From Ewingella sp049889095 (GTDB taxonomy: Bacteria; Pseudomonadota; Gammaproteobacteria; Enterobacterales; Enterobacteriaceae), in assembly GCA_049889095.1 (NCBI GenBank), contig JBLJFK010000004.1: a DNA stretch of 64,000 nucleotides. One strand, 5' to 3'. Under the pieces are notes generated by a model. It saw only the letters and a list, made by a program, of their open reading frames with translations, was not told the DNA's origin and searched no databases. Shown piece after piece: positions 47,297-59,400 of the stretch (positions are counted from its first letter, which is position 1; the number at the start of each line of letters is the position of its first letter). The position numbers and the translations under genes are program-made.

Positions 47297-49051
47297 ATGC
47301 TAATCTAGCGTCTAGCGCGTTTCCGCCCATGTTTTGCCCTGCTGGCATTATGGTCATTGCCTTTGTTTGCCGCCCCGGAGGTTCCGCCCCCGCTGATTAA
47401 CTCAGCGGTGCCAAATATTGCGGGGAATAACCCTGAACGAGCCCTGAACGCCGGTGACCGGCAGCTTATTCACCAGCAAGAACAGCAGCGTGCGCTTGAG
47501 CAGCAGCTAAACCCGCAAAAACCCGATGTTCGACTCTCCCCGCCATCAAGCAGTTTCGGCCGCACCACTTTTCCTACTGAGACACCGTGTTTTGCTATTT
47601 CGCAGGTGACGCTGACGGGCATGGATCCGTTGCCACACTGGCTGCCATTACAGCATCTCGCGAATCAAGCAGCAGGCAAATGTCTGGGTGGAAAAGGCAT
47701 TAACTTGCTGATGAGCACATTGCAAAACCGATTGATTGATCACGGCTACATCACCACCCGCGTGCTGGCCCCGCAGCAGGATCTCAACAGTGGCGAACTT
47801 AAACTGGTTGTGGTGCCGGGTAATGTCCGGCAGGTAAAACTGACGCCGGACAGCGGTCACTACATCAGGCTATATAGCGCGTTTCCCGCCCATGAAGGCA
47901 AGCTGTTAGATCTGCGCGACATCGAACAGGGGCTGGAGAATTTACAGCGGTTGCCAACAGTGCAGGCCAACATGGAAATCTTGCCCGGCAGCCAACCGGG
48001 GGAAAGTGGTATTGCCTTGCACTGGCAACAGCAACGCATGTGGCGGGTTGGCGCTTCACTGGATGATTCTGGTACCCGCAGCACCGGGCGCTATCAGGGG
48101 GGCCTGACGCTGTCACTGGATAATCCCTTCTCGCTCAGCGACTTGTTCTATCTCTCCGGCAGCAGCAGCCTGGACAGTAAAGACGGAAAAGGCTCGGATA
48201 ATATCACCGGCCACTATTCCGTACCGGTCGGTTACTGGATGTTTGGCATGACAGCCAACAGCTATAACTATCACCAGACGGTGGCCGGTCTAAACAGTGA
48301 TTACCGCTACAGCGGCAAAAGCAACAACGTCAATTTCCAGGTAAGCCGCGTTCTGCATCGTAACGGCAGTCAGAAAACCACTCTGAGTTACGATGTGCTG
48401 GCCCGCGAGTCGAAAAACTACATCGATGATACGGAAGTCGAGGTACAGCGTCGCCGCACCTCGGCATGGCGCGTGGGTCTGCAGCATCGCCACTATATTG
48501 CTCAGGCCACGTTGGATGCGGGCATCAGTTACCAGCGCGGTACCCGCTGGTTCGGTGCGATGCCTGCGCCTGAAGAAAATTTTGGCGATGCCACGGCACT
48601 GAGCAAAATCGTACAAATTTCGTCTCAGCTCGATATCCCATTCACGCTGGCTAATCAAAAATTCCATTACAACGTGCAATACCAGCGGCAGTTCAGTAAT
48701 ACACCACTGACGCCGCAGGATCAGTTTGCTATTGGCAACCGCTGGACGGTGCGCGGTTTTGATGGCGAACGCACGCTGAATGCCGACCGCGGCTGGTTCG
48801 TGCGCAATGATATCGCCTGGGCCACGCCGGTTCTTGCGCAGGAACTTTATCTGGGCGTTGACTACGGTGAAGTTGGCGGCAATGGCACGCAATATCTGGT
48901 GGGTAACCACCTGGCCGGGGGCGCTATCGGTATTCGCGGTTCAGCATTTAAAACAGGCTATGACCTGTTTGCCGCCGTGCCATTCTCCAAACCTGATGGT
49001 TTCAAAACCGATCCGGTTTCACTTGGTTTTAACCTCAACTGGCAATACTGA
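47297..49051 (+). CDS. cdiB: CdiB-type outer-membrane transporter, with an in-frame TAG at codon 4
   Basis: The barrel protein exports CdiA. The intact frame carries a signal peptide (RFRPCFALLALWSLPLFAAP), a proline-rich linker with a QQEQQRALEQQ helix, POTRA domains (FAISQVTLTGMDPLPHWLP and HGYITTRVLAPQQDLNSGEL) and a barrel with the conserved RWTVRGFDGERTL. It ends NLNWQY. The only ATG preceding the signal core in this frame (47297) is followed at codon 4 by TAG (47306-47308), so full-length expression needs suppression or another start. The next usable start, TTG at 47357, would leave only half of the signal peptide. A 7-bp tandem duplication TCTAGCG lies right at the stop. Confidence 0.78.
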
Positions 49052-49060
49052 GAGGCGGGG

Positions 49061-49606
49061 ATGCAAATAGGGCCCTATGACGTTCATTCACCCATGATCA
49101 TTGGTGGGGAAATGAGCGAAGCTGAAGCTTTCGGTGCTGCCGTTTGGTTATGGATGCACTCACCACAGCATCGCGATTTACCCCTTCATGCGCTGCCGAC
49201 GGTGCTTCTGCCCATTATTAAAAGGCAGCAGTATGCCTTAGTCAGCCGCGACACGAAGCCGCTGTTTTTCCTCAGTTGGATGTGGCTGGACGATATTGCC
49301 GAGCGGCGATATCTGACACAACCGGCGATCAGGGTGCAGGACCGTGACTGGGCCAGCGGCGAACGAATGTGGATCCGCGACTGGATCGCCCCTTTTGGCG
49401 AGACGATGGCCATGCGTCGCCTGGTGGTGAATGCCCTTTTCCCCGAGCGCTGCTTCCGGGCGCTCTATCACCGAGGGGCTGAAAAAGGCCAGCGAGTCAT
49501 CAATTTCAAAGGCGACCGTGTCAGCCATCAACAGGCCATTGCCTGGCGTATGGGCAATCCATTATCTGTTTCTCTTCCTGAATATCCAACGGATAAATAC
49601 GGATAA
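49061..49606 (+). CDS. cdiC: CdiC/HlyC-type toxin-activating lysine acyltransferase
   Basis: 181 residues. Members of this family transfer a fatty acyl chain from acyl-ACP to lysines of a secreted toxin. It aligns with HlyC: WLWMHSPQHRDLPLHALPTV has the catalytic His (SPLHRNW in HlyC), and GERMWIRDWIAPFGETMAM matches the GDRKWFIDWIAPFGD block with its conserved Asp. It starts 10 bp after cdiB and precedes cdiA, the arrangement known for class IV CDI loci in which CdiC lipidates CdiA. RNA hairpin CCTGGC-CTGA-GCCGGG follows the stop. Confidence 0.85.
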   Translation: MQIGPYDVHSPMIIGGEMSEAEAFGAAVWLWMHSPQHRDLPLHALPTVLLPIIKRQQYALVSRDTKPLFFLSWMWLDDIAERRYLTQPAIRVQDRDWASGERMWIRDWIAPFGETMAMRRLVVNALFPERCFRALYHRGAEKGQRVINFKGDRVSHQQAIAWRMGNPLSVSLPEYPTDKYG

Positions 49607-49633
49607 ATAAGGGCACTTTACTTCCTGGCCTGA

Positions 49634-49657
49634 GCCGGGAATTTTATGAAACTACTA
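49634..49657 (+). terminator. Hairpin after cdiC
   Basis: A stem CCTGGC/GCCGGG with a four-base loop (CTGA) followed by AATTTTAT lies between the cdiC stop and the OmpX-like gene. It is a likely weak terminator separating cdiBC from the next gene. Boundaries approximate. Confidence 0.45.
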
Positions 49658-49686
49658 TTAACCATCAGAAATAAAAGGATTTGTTT

Positions 49687-50262
49687 ATGAAAGCATTATT
49701 GATGACCTCTGCGATTGCAGCCTTTCTCGGCTTGAGTACCCTGACACATGCAAGTCAGCAAACGGTCACTTTGGGCTATGCGCACAGTAAAATTCAAGAT
49801 GTTAACAACCTTAACGGGGTGAACATCAAATACCGTTATGAGTGGGATTCACCGCTGAGCGTTATCGGTTCATTCACGTATATGAGCGGCAATGATGATT
49901 ATTCTTATCAGCTGACCAAAGATATTATCAAGAACAAGGTGGACATTAAGTATTACTCCCTGTCTGTAGGTCCCGCTTACCGGTTTAATTCCTATATCAG
50001 CCTCTATGGCCTGCTCGGACTCAATTATAACAAAGTCGATTACACCTCTTCCTGGACCAATTATGAGTCAGGAAGTTACCGTTATATGGGCGATCAAAAC
50101 GGTAGTCAGTCCAAGACATCCTTTATGTATGGTGCTGGTGTGCAGATTAACCCGATTGAGAATGTTGCTGTCGATATTGGTTACGAAGGTTCCAGCATCG
50201 ACGATGGCAATAAATCTCATGCCATTAACGGGTTCAATATCGGCGTGGGCTACCGTTTCTAA
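49687..50262 (+). CDS. Ail/OmpX/Lom-family outer-membrane beta-barrel protein
   Basis: 191 residues. The signal peptide is MKALLMTSAIAAFLGLSTLTHAS, and then an eight-stranded barrel: QQTVTLGYAHSKIQ, GVNIKYRYEWDSPLSVIGSF, YYSLSVGPAYRFNSYISLYG, SFMYGAGVQINPIENVAVDI and the final FNIGVGYRF with terminal Phe. Start ATG at 49687 has AAAAGGA seven bases before it. Family members mediate adhesion, serum resistance or invasion. It lies between cdiC and cdiA with a terminator on each side, so it is a separate transcription unit inside the CDI locus. Its role there is unknown; receptor, immunity or passenger are all possible. Confidence 0.9.
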   Translation: MKALLMTSAIAAFLGLSTLTHASQQTVTLGYAHSKIQDVNNLNGVNIKYRYEWDSPLSVIGSFTYMSGNDDYSYQLTKDIIKNKVDIKYYSLSVGPAYRFNSYISLYGLLGLNYNKVDYTSSWTNYESGSYRYMGDQNGSQSKTSFMYGAGVQINPIENVAVDIGYEGSSIDDGNKSHAINGFNIGVGYRF

Positions 50263-50268
50263 CCTGAC

Positions 50269-50292
50269 ACATCCCGGTTAATACCGGGATGT
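50269..50292 (+). terminator. Rho-independent terminator after the OmpX-like gene
   Basis: Perfect 10-bp stem ACATCCCGGT/ACCGGGATGT with a TAAT loop, beginning 7 bp after the stop codon, followed by TGAGTTTCATTTTCTT. It makes read-through from cdiBC into cdiA unlikely, so cdiA needs its own promoter in 50293-50406. Confidence 0.75.
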
Positions 50293-50406
50293 TGAGTTTC
50301 ATTTTCTTATTCCCTGAAAAGGTTGCAGTGCTGCATCGGCTCCGGGGAAGAAGAAAACAAAACTTCATAACGCTGCAAAACTTTATTTTTTAGCAAGGAC
50401 GCTGTC

Positions 50407-53400
50407 ATGAATAAGAATCTCTACCGTATTGTTTTCAACAAAGCGCGTGGCCTGTTGATGGTCGTGGCGGATATTGCCGGTTCAGGCCGGGCAGGCGCGT
50501 CGTCGTCTTCATCCGGGACAGGTCATACCCTCAGCCAGCTGATTGGTAAAGTTCATGGCGTGAGTTTTGCCGTGCTGCTTGCGCTGGGGGCTGTCCAGCC
50601 GGTGCAGGCGGGAATCGTCGCTGATGGCAGTGCGCCGGGCGGCCAGCAACCCACCATTATTAACAGCGCCAACGGCACCCCGCAGGTCAATATCCAGACC
50701 CCCAGCGCGGCCGGTGTGTCACGCAATGTCTACAGCCAGTTCGATGTGGATAAAAAAGGCGTGGTGCTCAATAACTCACACGCCAACGCCCAAACGCAAA
50801 TTGCCGGAATGGTTAACGGCAACCCGTGGCTGGCAAAGGGCGAAGCGAAGGTCATTCTCAATGAAGTGAATGCACGCGACCCCAGCCAACTGAACGGCTT
50901 TATTGAAGTCGCCGGGCGAAAGGCGCAGGTGGTGATTGCCAACCCCTCGGGCATTACCTGTAACGGCTGCGGCTTTATTAACGCGAACCGCGCCACGCTG
51001 ACCACCGGTCAGGTGCAGATGAGTAATGGTCAGCTGACGGGATACAACGTTGACCGGGGCGAAATTGTTATTCAGGGCAATGGGCTCGACAGCAGCCAGC
51101 AGGACAGCACCGACCTGATTTCCCGCGCCGTTAAAGTGAACGCCGGTATCTGGGCGAAGGAACTGAACGTGACGACCGGGCGTAATCAGGTCGATGCAAC
51201 GTACCAGCGCATTGATAAAAAAGCGGATGACGGCAGCGTCCGCCCACAACTGGCCGTTGACGTTTCGCAGCTTGGCGGCATGTATGCCAACAAAATTCGC
51301 CTGATGGGGACGGAATCCGGCGTCGGTGTACATAACGCCGGGGCGCTGGGCGCGTCGGCCGGTGATGTGGTGGTCAATGCCGACGGCACGCTGACCAACA
51401 GCGGCGCAATTAATGCGTCGCAAAATATCCAACTGGCCGCATCGTCGACGGTGGATAACCAGGGGAAAGTTTATGCGGCAAACAATACGAATATCACGAC
51501 TCAGGCAAGCCTCATTAACACCGGCATTATTGCCGCAGGTACTGACACCCGCATTGCAGCTGCCGGTATTAACAGCGGCGCGCAAAGCATACTCGCGGCC
51601 GGTATCACAGGCGACGGTAAGCTGACATCTGCAGGGAATTTAACGCTGACCAGCCGTGGTGAATTAAAGGCAGGCGGGCAAAATATGGCCGGTGGTCAGC
51701 TGAACGCCAGTGCCACGTCCGTTGATCTCAGCGGCAGCCAGACCTATGGCGACACGATTACGTTGCAGGCCAGCACCGGTGATATCAGCACAGCAAACGC
51801 CAATCTTTCCGCCACGCATCAGCTGACAGCCAGCACAGAAAGAATGCTCAATAACGACGGTGGCAAGATCGCCGCCGATCAGCTTAACCTGACAGCGAAC
51901 CGCCTTTCGAACCAGAAAGGCACGGTGCAGCAGCTGGGGCAACAGGACCTGCAGCTCTCTCATGCCGGGGGGATTAACAACCGTGAAGGCACACTCGCCA
52001 GTAACAGCAAAAATCTGACCTTAACCAGCGCCACGCTGGATAACCAGCAGGGAACAATTTTGCATGCCGGAGACGGCCAGCTTACGGTGAATACCGGCCA
52101 GATGGATGGCGCACAGGGCACGTTGGTCAGCAACGGTGCATTAGGCCTGAACGGTTCGGCACTGAACCTTGATAATGCGGTGACGCAGGCAGCAGGAATT
52201 ACGCTGAATGCCGATACGGTTTCACACCACTCAGGTCAGATGACGCAAAGCGGCAGCGGGCCGATGAATCTGAACGTCACCGGCCTGTTCGATAACCAGA
52301 ATGGTGCTGTCACCTCAAAAGGCACATTGTCGCTTAACGCCGCGCAGCTGAATAACCAGCAAGGGCGGCTGATTGCATCTGACCAAAATAACCTGCAACT
52401 GACGCTCGACGGTACACTCAACAACAGCGCAGGCATTATTGCCGCCGGTGGGGGTTTAACCTCACTGAGCGGCGCGGTTGATAACAGCGGCGGCCTTATC
52501 CAGTCAGGGGATGAGTTAAATCTCAATAGCCGGGGAGCAGCCGTACTCAATGCCGACAGCGGTGCTCAGGGCGGCATCATCAGCGCGGGCAGCATGCGGC
52601 TTGCGACGGGTGACATTGATAACCACAACGGGCAAATTGCGGCGCAATCGCTGACGGCTACCACCGGCAATGTGAATAATCAGGCGGGAAAATGGCTGGC
52701 CGATAAGGCTATTTCCCTGAGCAGCGGCGCGCTGAACAATCAGGGGGGCTTACTGCAGTCCGGCGAAGCATTAACGCTGAATACCCACGGCCAGCGCATC
52801 GATAACACCTCATCGGGGCAAATTGTCGCCACGGGGGCGTTGTCGGCTGACAGCGGCGCATTTGAAAATCAAAGCGGCAAAGTTGTGGCTGGCGGCGATA
52901 CCTCGCTGCAAACGTCGTTGCTCAATAATAATGGCGGTCAGATCTCCGCTCTGGGCGATCTTTCACTGACCAACCGCGGCCTGCAAAACAACGACGGCGG
53001 GCTTATTCAGAGCGCTAAAAATCTGCTGATAGATACGCAGGGGGCAACCCTGAGTAACAACCGCAGCGGCAGCACGGGCGGCATCACCAGCCAGGGCAAT
53101 CTGACCGTAAAAGCCGGTGCGCTGGACAACCAGCAAGGCGCGATGATTGGCAACGGGCAAATGACCCTCAATGCGGAGAATGTAAATAATCAGCAGGGGC
53201 AGATTATGGCGCTGGGCGATATCGTTGCCATGAGCCACGCGCTGGACAATCAATGGGGCACATTACAGTCCGGGCAAAACGTCCAGTGGAATACGCAGGG
53301 TTTTGCCTTGGATAATCGGGACGGCACGCTGAGTGCACAAAATCGGGTGTCACTGGATACTGCTAATTTCAACAATCAGCATGGGTTACTGGCATCCGGC

Positions 53401-56400
53401 GGTGCAATGTCACTCACCACTGCCGCTTTCGATAACAGCCAGCAGGGGCAAGTTGCCAGCAAAGGTGCGCTGAGTCTTACGGCGGGCGACATTAATAACC
53501 AGCAGGGACAAATCCAGTCACTGGGGGATATGGTCCTCAGCGCGGCGCAATCGGTGATTGATAACGGTGCAGGCCTCATTCACGGTGCAGCCAATGTCAC
53601 CCTCAACGCAGTACAAGTGCTCAATCAAAATACCCGCGCCGCCGGTCTGGGGATCCAGGGCAACACGCTGACTCTCAATGGCACCGATCTGGACAACAGC
53701 AACGGGCAAATGCTGGCCGATGACGGCCTTAATCTGAACCTCGGCGGCGTACTCAATAACAGCACCGGCCTGCTCAGTTCGCAAAACAATCTGGACGCAC
53801 AGGCTCAGCAAATTATTAACAGCGCCGGGGATATTGAGGCGGGCAAACTTATCAGCCTGTCCGGCGACGCAATGACCGGAGACGGTAAACTCTTATCGCT
53901 GGGCGACCTGACGCTCAATCTGGCGCAAGACTTCCTCAACACCGGCAGCCTCCAGGCCAATAACAATCTGAGCCTGACGACACAAGGCGATCTGACCAAC
54001 CAGTCATTGATCCAGGCTGGCAGCGCCCTCACCTTGTCGGCAAATAACATCTTCAATGGCGCGGCGGCGGAAATCAACGCAGGCACCACGCAGGTGAATG
54101 CGGCGCAGACGGTCACCAACTACGGGCTTATTGACGGTTTTTACACCCGCATCAACGGACAGACCGTCAGTAATATCGGCAGCGGGCGCATCTACGGTGA
54201 CGCGCTGGCCATTGGCACCGGCACGCTGAACAATCTGGCGGAGAATGGGCAGGCAGCGACTATTGCGGCACGGCAGCGGCTGGATATCGGCGCGACTACC
54301 ATCAATAACCGCGATCATGCACTGATCTACAGCGACGGTCTGATGGCCGTCGGCGGCGCACTCAATGGTGACTATCAGGCCACAGGTCAGGCCACGACGC
54401 TGAACAACCACAGCGCGACCCTCGAATCTGCGGGGGATATGGCGCTGAACATTGCCAGCATCAACAATATCAATGACCACTTCTCACTGGAGAATGTACT
54501 GGTTTCTCAGGAAGACATTTCTGAGTATGAGGTCTCGCGTCTGAAAAATGGCGTGCGCTATAACGACAAAGATTACACCATCTACATCTATCAGGATGAG
54601 GTTAATATTCTTTGTATTGAAGGCGTTATCTGTCACACCACCGACGGTGACCGCTTCACCCACTACGCCTACACCCGCACCATCACGGAAGACCGGGTCA
54701 AAGAAACAGACCCGGCGAAGATCATTGCGGGTGGCAACCTCAGCATCAATGCCAATGATGTACTCAACGACAAAAGCCAGATTGTGGCCGGCGGCGCACT
54801 GGCACTTCAGGGAACCACCGTCAATAATGTGGAGGTTGAAGCAAACCGGCAGACAAACGATGTGGGTAAAGCGATTTTCTATTCCCGTCATCAAAGCAAA
54901 GGCGGCGACTCTTCAAACGTTGATACCAGAGATTATGTACCGCCGACGGTGATCCAGGCCATCACCCTTAAACCCAGCACGGTGCAGGAATATACTCAGG
55001 GGCAAGGCAGTGGGTTGAGCATTACGGATCACCAGAACGGTGATATTAACGGCAATATTCAACGCGCAGACAGCCTGAATATTCTGCCCAATTCGGGGCC
55101 CAATGCAGGCAGTTTAATCACGGTCATGCCAGGCGCGGTTACCCTGCCCGCTGGTAAAACATTCGAAGTGAAAACTGGGGGTTCGGAAAGCGTTGTTCGC
55201 GCCATCGGGCCAAACACCCGCCTGCCGGATAACAGCCTGTTCCGCACGCATCCGGAAAGTACCAGTCCCTATCTGGTCGAAACCGATCCGCGCTTTACTG
55301 ACCAGAAAAAATGGCTGGGCTCCGACTACATGATGGATGCCTTTACCCGCAATACTGACAATGTGCTTAAACGTCTGGGCGACGGGTATTACGAGCAGCG
55401 ACTTATCCGCGAACAGGTCATTGCCCTGACGGGACAGCGCTATCTTAATGGCGCGCAGAGTGATGAAGAACAGTACAAAGCGTTGATGAATGAAGGCATC
55501 GCTTTTGGTCAAAAATATAACCTGACGTTGGGCGTGGCGCTGACCGCCGAACAGATGAGTCATATGACCGGCGACATGGTCTGGATGGTTGCTCAGACCC
55601 TCCGGCTTGCCGATGGTAGTACACAGCAGGTGCTTGTTCCGCAGGTGTACGCCATGGTTCAGGCGGGCGATGTGGATGGCAGCGGCGCACTGCTGGCCGG
55701 TAAAAATGTCAGTCTGAACCTGAGCGGCGATCTGACCAACAGCGGCCAGATCACCGGACAGCAAAACACTCAAATCCTGGCGGACAATATCAATAACCTG
55801 GGCGGGCTTATCCAGGGGAATGATGTCGCCGTGCAGGCGCGCACGGACATCAACAACGTGGGCGGCATGCTCTCAGGCAACGATAGTCTGTCCGTTCTTG
55901 CCGGTCGTGATATTAACGCCCTCACCACCACGCGCAGCGCAGAGAGTGCGGGTGGCGACTTTGCCCGCAACACCATTGACCGCGTGGCCGGTTTCTACGT
56001 TCAGCAGCCGGATGGCTCCCTCGCGTTGCAGGCCGGTCGCGATGTCAACCTGACGGGTGCGCAGGTTATCAATAGCGGCGATGGCGGTACGACGTCCATT
56101 GTGGCAGCCCGTGATCTTAATCTAAACACGGTGACCACCGGCAGCACGGATAACCTCAACTGGGGAGATAACTGGCTGCACCAGTCCACCAGCAAGCAAG
56201 TTGGCAGTCAGGTGATTGGCGCGGGTGATGTACAAATGGTCGCCGGACATAATGTGAATGTGACGGCAGGTAATATCTCCGCCGGCCAGCAGCTCAGCGT
56301 GGCCGCAGGCAATGACATCAGCATTCAGCACGGCACCGATACTGAGACCTTCGATCAGCATTATAAAGCCACGGGCAGCAGCAGCCTGGGTTCCAAAACC

Positions 56401-59400
56401 ACCACCGAAGTGCGGGACAGCTTCAATAACCAGACCGCCAGCGGCAGCCAGCTGAGCGGAGACAGCGTAAACGTGAAGGCCGGGCATGACCTGACCGTCA
56501 CAGGCAGCAACGTGGTCGGTACGCAGGATGTCAGCCTTGCCGCAGGCAATGACCTGAGCATTCTCGCTGCTACCACTGCGCAGCAAGAATCACACCTCTA
56601 CAGCGAGAAAAAATCGGGCCTTTCCGGCACCGGTGGCATTGGCGTGAGCATAGGAACCAACAGCCTGAAAACCACCGACGATGGCAAAACCCTGAGCAGC
56701 ACGGGCAGCACCGTCGGCAGTACACAGGGCAATGTTAACCTGACGGCCGGTAACGGCCTGACCGTGAAAGGTTCAGACGTGCTGGCAGGAAAAGACCTGA
56801 ACCTGATCGGTAAAGGCGTGAACATTCTGGCGGCAGATAACCAGAGTTCGCAGACGCATACGTTGGAACAAAAACAGAGCGGCCTGACCCTCGCCCTGTC
56901 CGGTACGGTGGGCAGCGCAATTAATACGGCTGTGTCGAGCGCCAACGATGCCAGTACGGAAAGCAGCGGTCGTCTGGCCGCCCTGCAGGGAATGAAATCG
57001 GCACTCAGCGGCGTGCAGGCCGCGCAGGCGGCGTCTCTGGCGGAAGCGGGCGGCAGTGAAGGCAGCATGATAGGCGTCAACCTTTCGTACGGCAGCCAGT
57101 CTTCAAAATCAACGCAGACCAGCACGCAGAATCAGAGCCAGGGCAGCACACTGACGGCGGGCAATAACCTTAACATTCACGCGACCGGAACCGATATTAA
57201 CGTTCAGGGCAGCCAGCTGCAGGCAGGGAAAGATGTGGACCTGAGTGCTGTGCGGGACGTGAATCTTTTCTCCGGGCTGAACAGCCAGACGCTTGAAGGC
57301 AAAAATGAAAGCCACGGCGCGTCAGTGGGCGTGGGCATTAACTTCGGTCAGGGGGCGAATGGATTATCCCTGAACGCCAGCGCCAATAAAGGCAAAGGCT
57401 CCGAGAGCGGCAACGGCACCAGTCATAATGAAACCACCGTCAATGCCGGGAATAACCTGACCATCAGCAGCGGTCGCGACACGACGCTGACCGGTGCGCA
57501 GGCCAATGGCGAAAAAGTCACGCTGGACGTGGGCCGTAACCTGACCCTGACCAGCGAGCAGGACAGCGACAAGTACGACTCAAAACAGCAGAATGCCAGC
57601 GCAGGCGGCAGTGTGAGCATGAGCGGCGGCAGCGGTTCGCTTAACCTGAGCCGGGACAAAATGCACAGCACTTACGAGAGTGTGCAGGAGCAAACGGGTA
57701 TCTTTGCCGGTAAGGGCGGCTTTGATATCACCGTCGGTGAGCATACGCAGCTTAACGGTGCGGTTATCGGCTCAACGGCGGACAGCAACCTGAACAAACT
57801 CGACACCGGTACGTTAGGGTTCAGCGATATCAAAAACAGCGCTGAATATGAAGTCGAACATCAAAGCGTTGGGATTAGCTCGGGTGGAAACATCGGCGGG
57901 CAGTTCGTGGGGAATATGGCCAACGGCCTGCTGGTGGGCGTTAACGGCAGCGGAAGCGATAGTTCCACGACCAAAGCCGCAGTGTCTGATGGCACGATAA
58001 CAATCCGCGATAAGGACAATCAGAAGCAAGACGTGGGTGAGCTGAGCCGCGACGTCGAGCACGCCAACCAGACCCTCTCCCCTATTTTTGATAAAGAGAA
58101 GGAGCAGAGCCGGCTGAAAGAGGCGCAGCTGATTGGGGAAATTGGCAGCCAGACAATAGATATTGCCAGGACGCAGGGGCAGATAATCGCGACGAAAGCC
58201 GCAAATGAGAAAATGAAGGATGTCTCACCGGACCAACTAAAAACGGCGGAAGCAGAGTGGCGGAAAGCAAATCCGGGCAAAGAGCCCACCACCGACGATA
58301 TCAGCAGTCAGGCTTACCAGAATTTCTATAATCAGGCCTTCACCGACAGCGGATTCGGAACGGGCGGTAAGGTTCAGCAGGCGCTCCAGGCGGCTACCGC
58401 TGCGGTGCAGGGTCTGGCGGGTGGTGATATCGCCAGGGCGGCGGCGGGAGGAGCGGCACCTTATATTGCGAACATTATCGGCAGCAGCGGCCTTGACGAT
58501 GCAGGTAAAGTTCTGGCACATGCCGCGGTGAATGCGGCGCTGGCAGCGGCACAGGGAAATAACGCGCTGGTGGGTGCTGCGGGGGCCGCGACGGCAGAAA
58601 TGATGGGGATGATAGCGCTTAATGCTTACGGCAAACCGGTGAGCGAGCTGTCTGAGACCGAGAAGCAAACGGTGAGTGCGTTGGCCACATTAGCAGCGGG
58701 CCTTGCAGGTGGTCTGACGGGAGACAGCACTGCTGATGCGGTTACAGGTGCGCAGTCGGGTAAGACGACGGTGGAGAATAACTTCCTTAGCGAAGGAAGA
58801 CCAAAAGCGTATACCGAAAAGTTGAAATCCTGTGATGGAAATACCGATTGTGAACAAGGTGTTAGGAAGTATTTAGCCAAAGAATCGGCTGATAATATCC
58901 AGAAGCTGAAATCTTGCTGGGATGCGGGGGACAGTGCGTGTGTGACGCAAATGCGGGCGACGATTGACCTGAATGAAGCGGCTTATACAGAGCTACGGGT
59001 ACAGGATAATATGGTTGGCCGGGCCTATGAAGACTCAGCAAAATGGTATGCTGATATCATTGATAACTGCGCCGGGAAGTGTGGTTGGTTGGAAGCGTCA
59101 CTGTTGAAGACGGGTGCGGACGGATTATCAAATGCCGCCTATGGTGCGCTGGGTGTGGGAAGTTTACCGAAACCAGGCCAGACAGTAACGCCGGAAGTTC
59201 CGACGACTGGAGCGAAAGGGACTATTCCTAGTAGCCCGGCAGAAAGTGCATTTAATGGTGCAAGGCTGAATATGCAATTAAGTGCTGAACAAGCCGCAGG
59301 GGCTAAAGCACCAACAAAGATCACTAGCTATTCACAACATGCATTAGATCAAGTTGCTGGTCGAGATGGAGGCATAGGGGTAAGTCAATCAGCGCTGAAT

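Noticed and set aside
50730..58880. Many long antisense open frames within cdiA
   Set aside because: They are shadows of a repetitive GC-rich coding frame; no ribosome binding sites or recognisable proteins.
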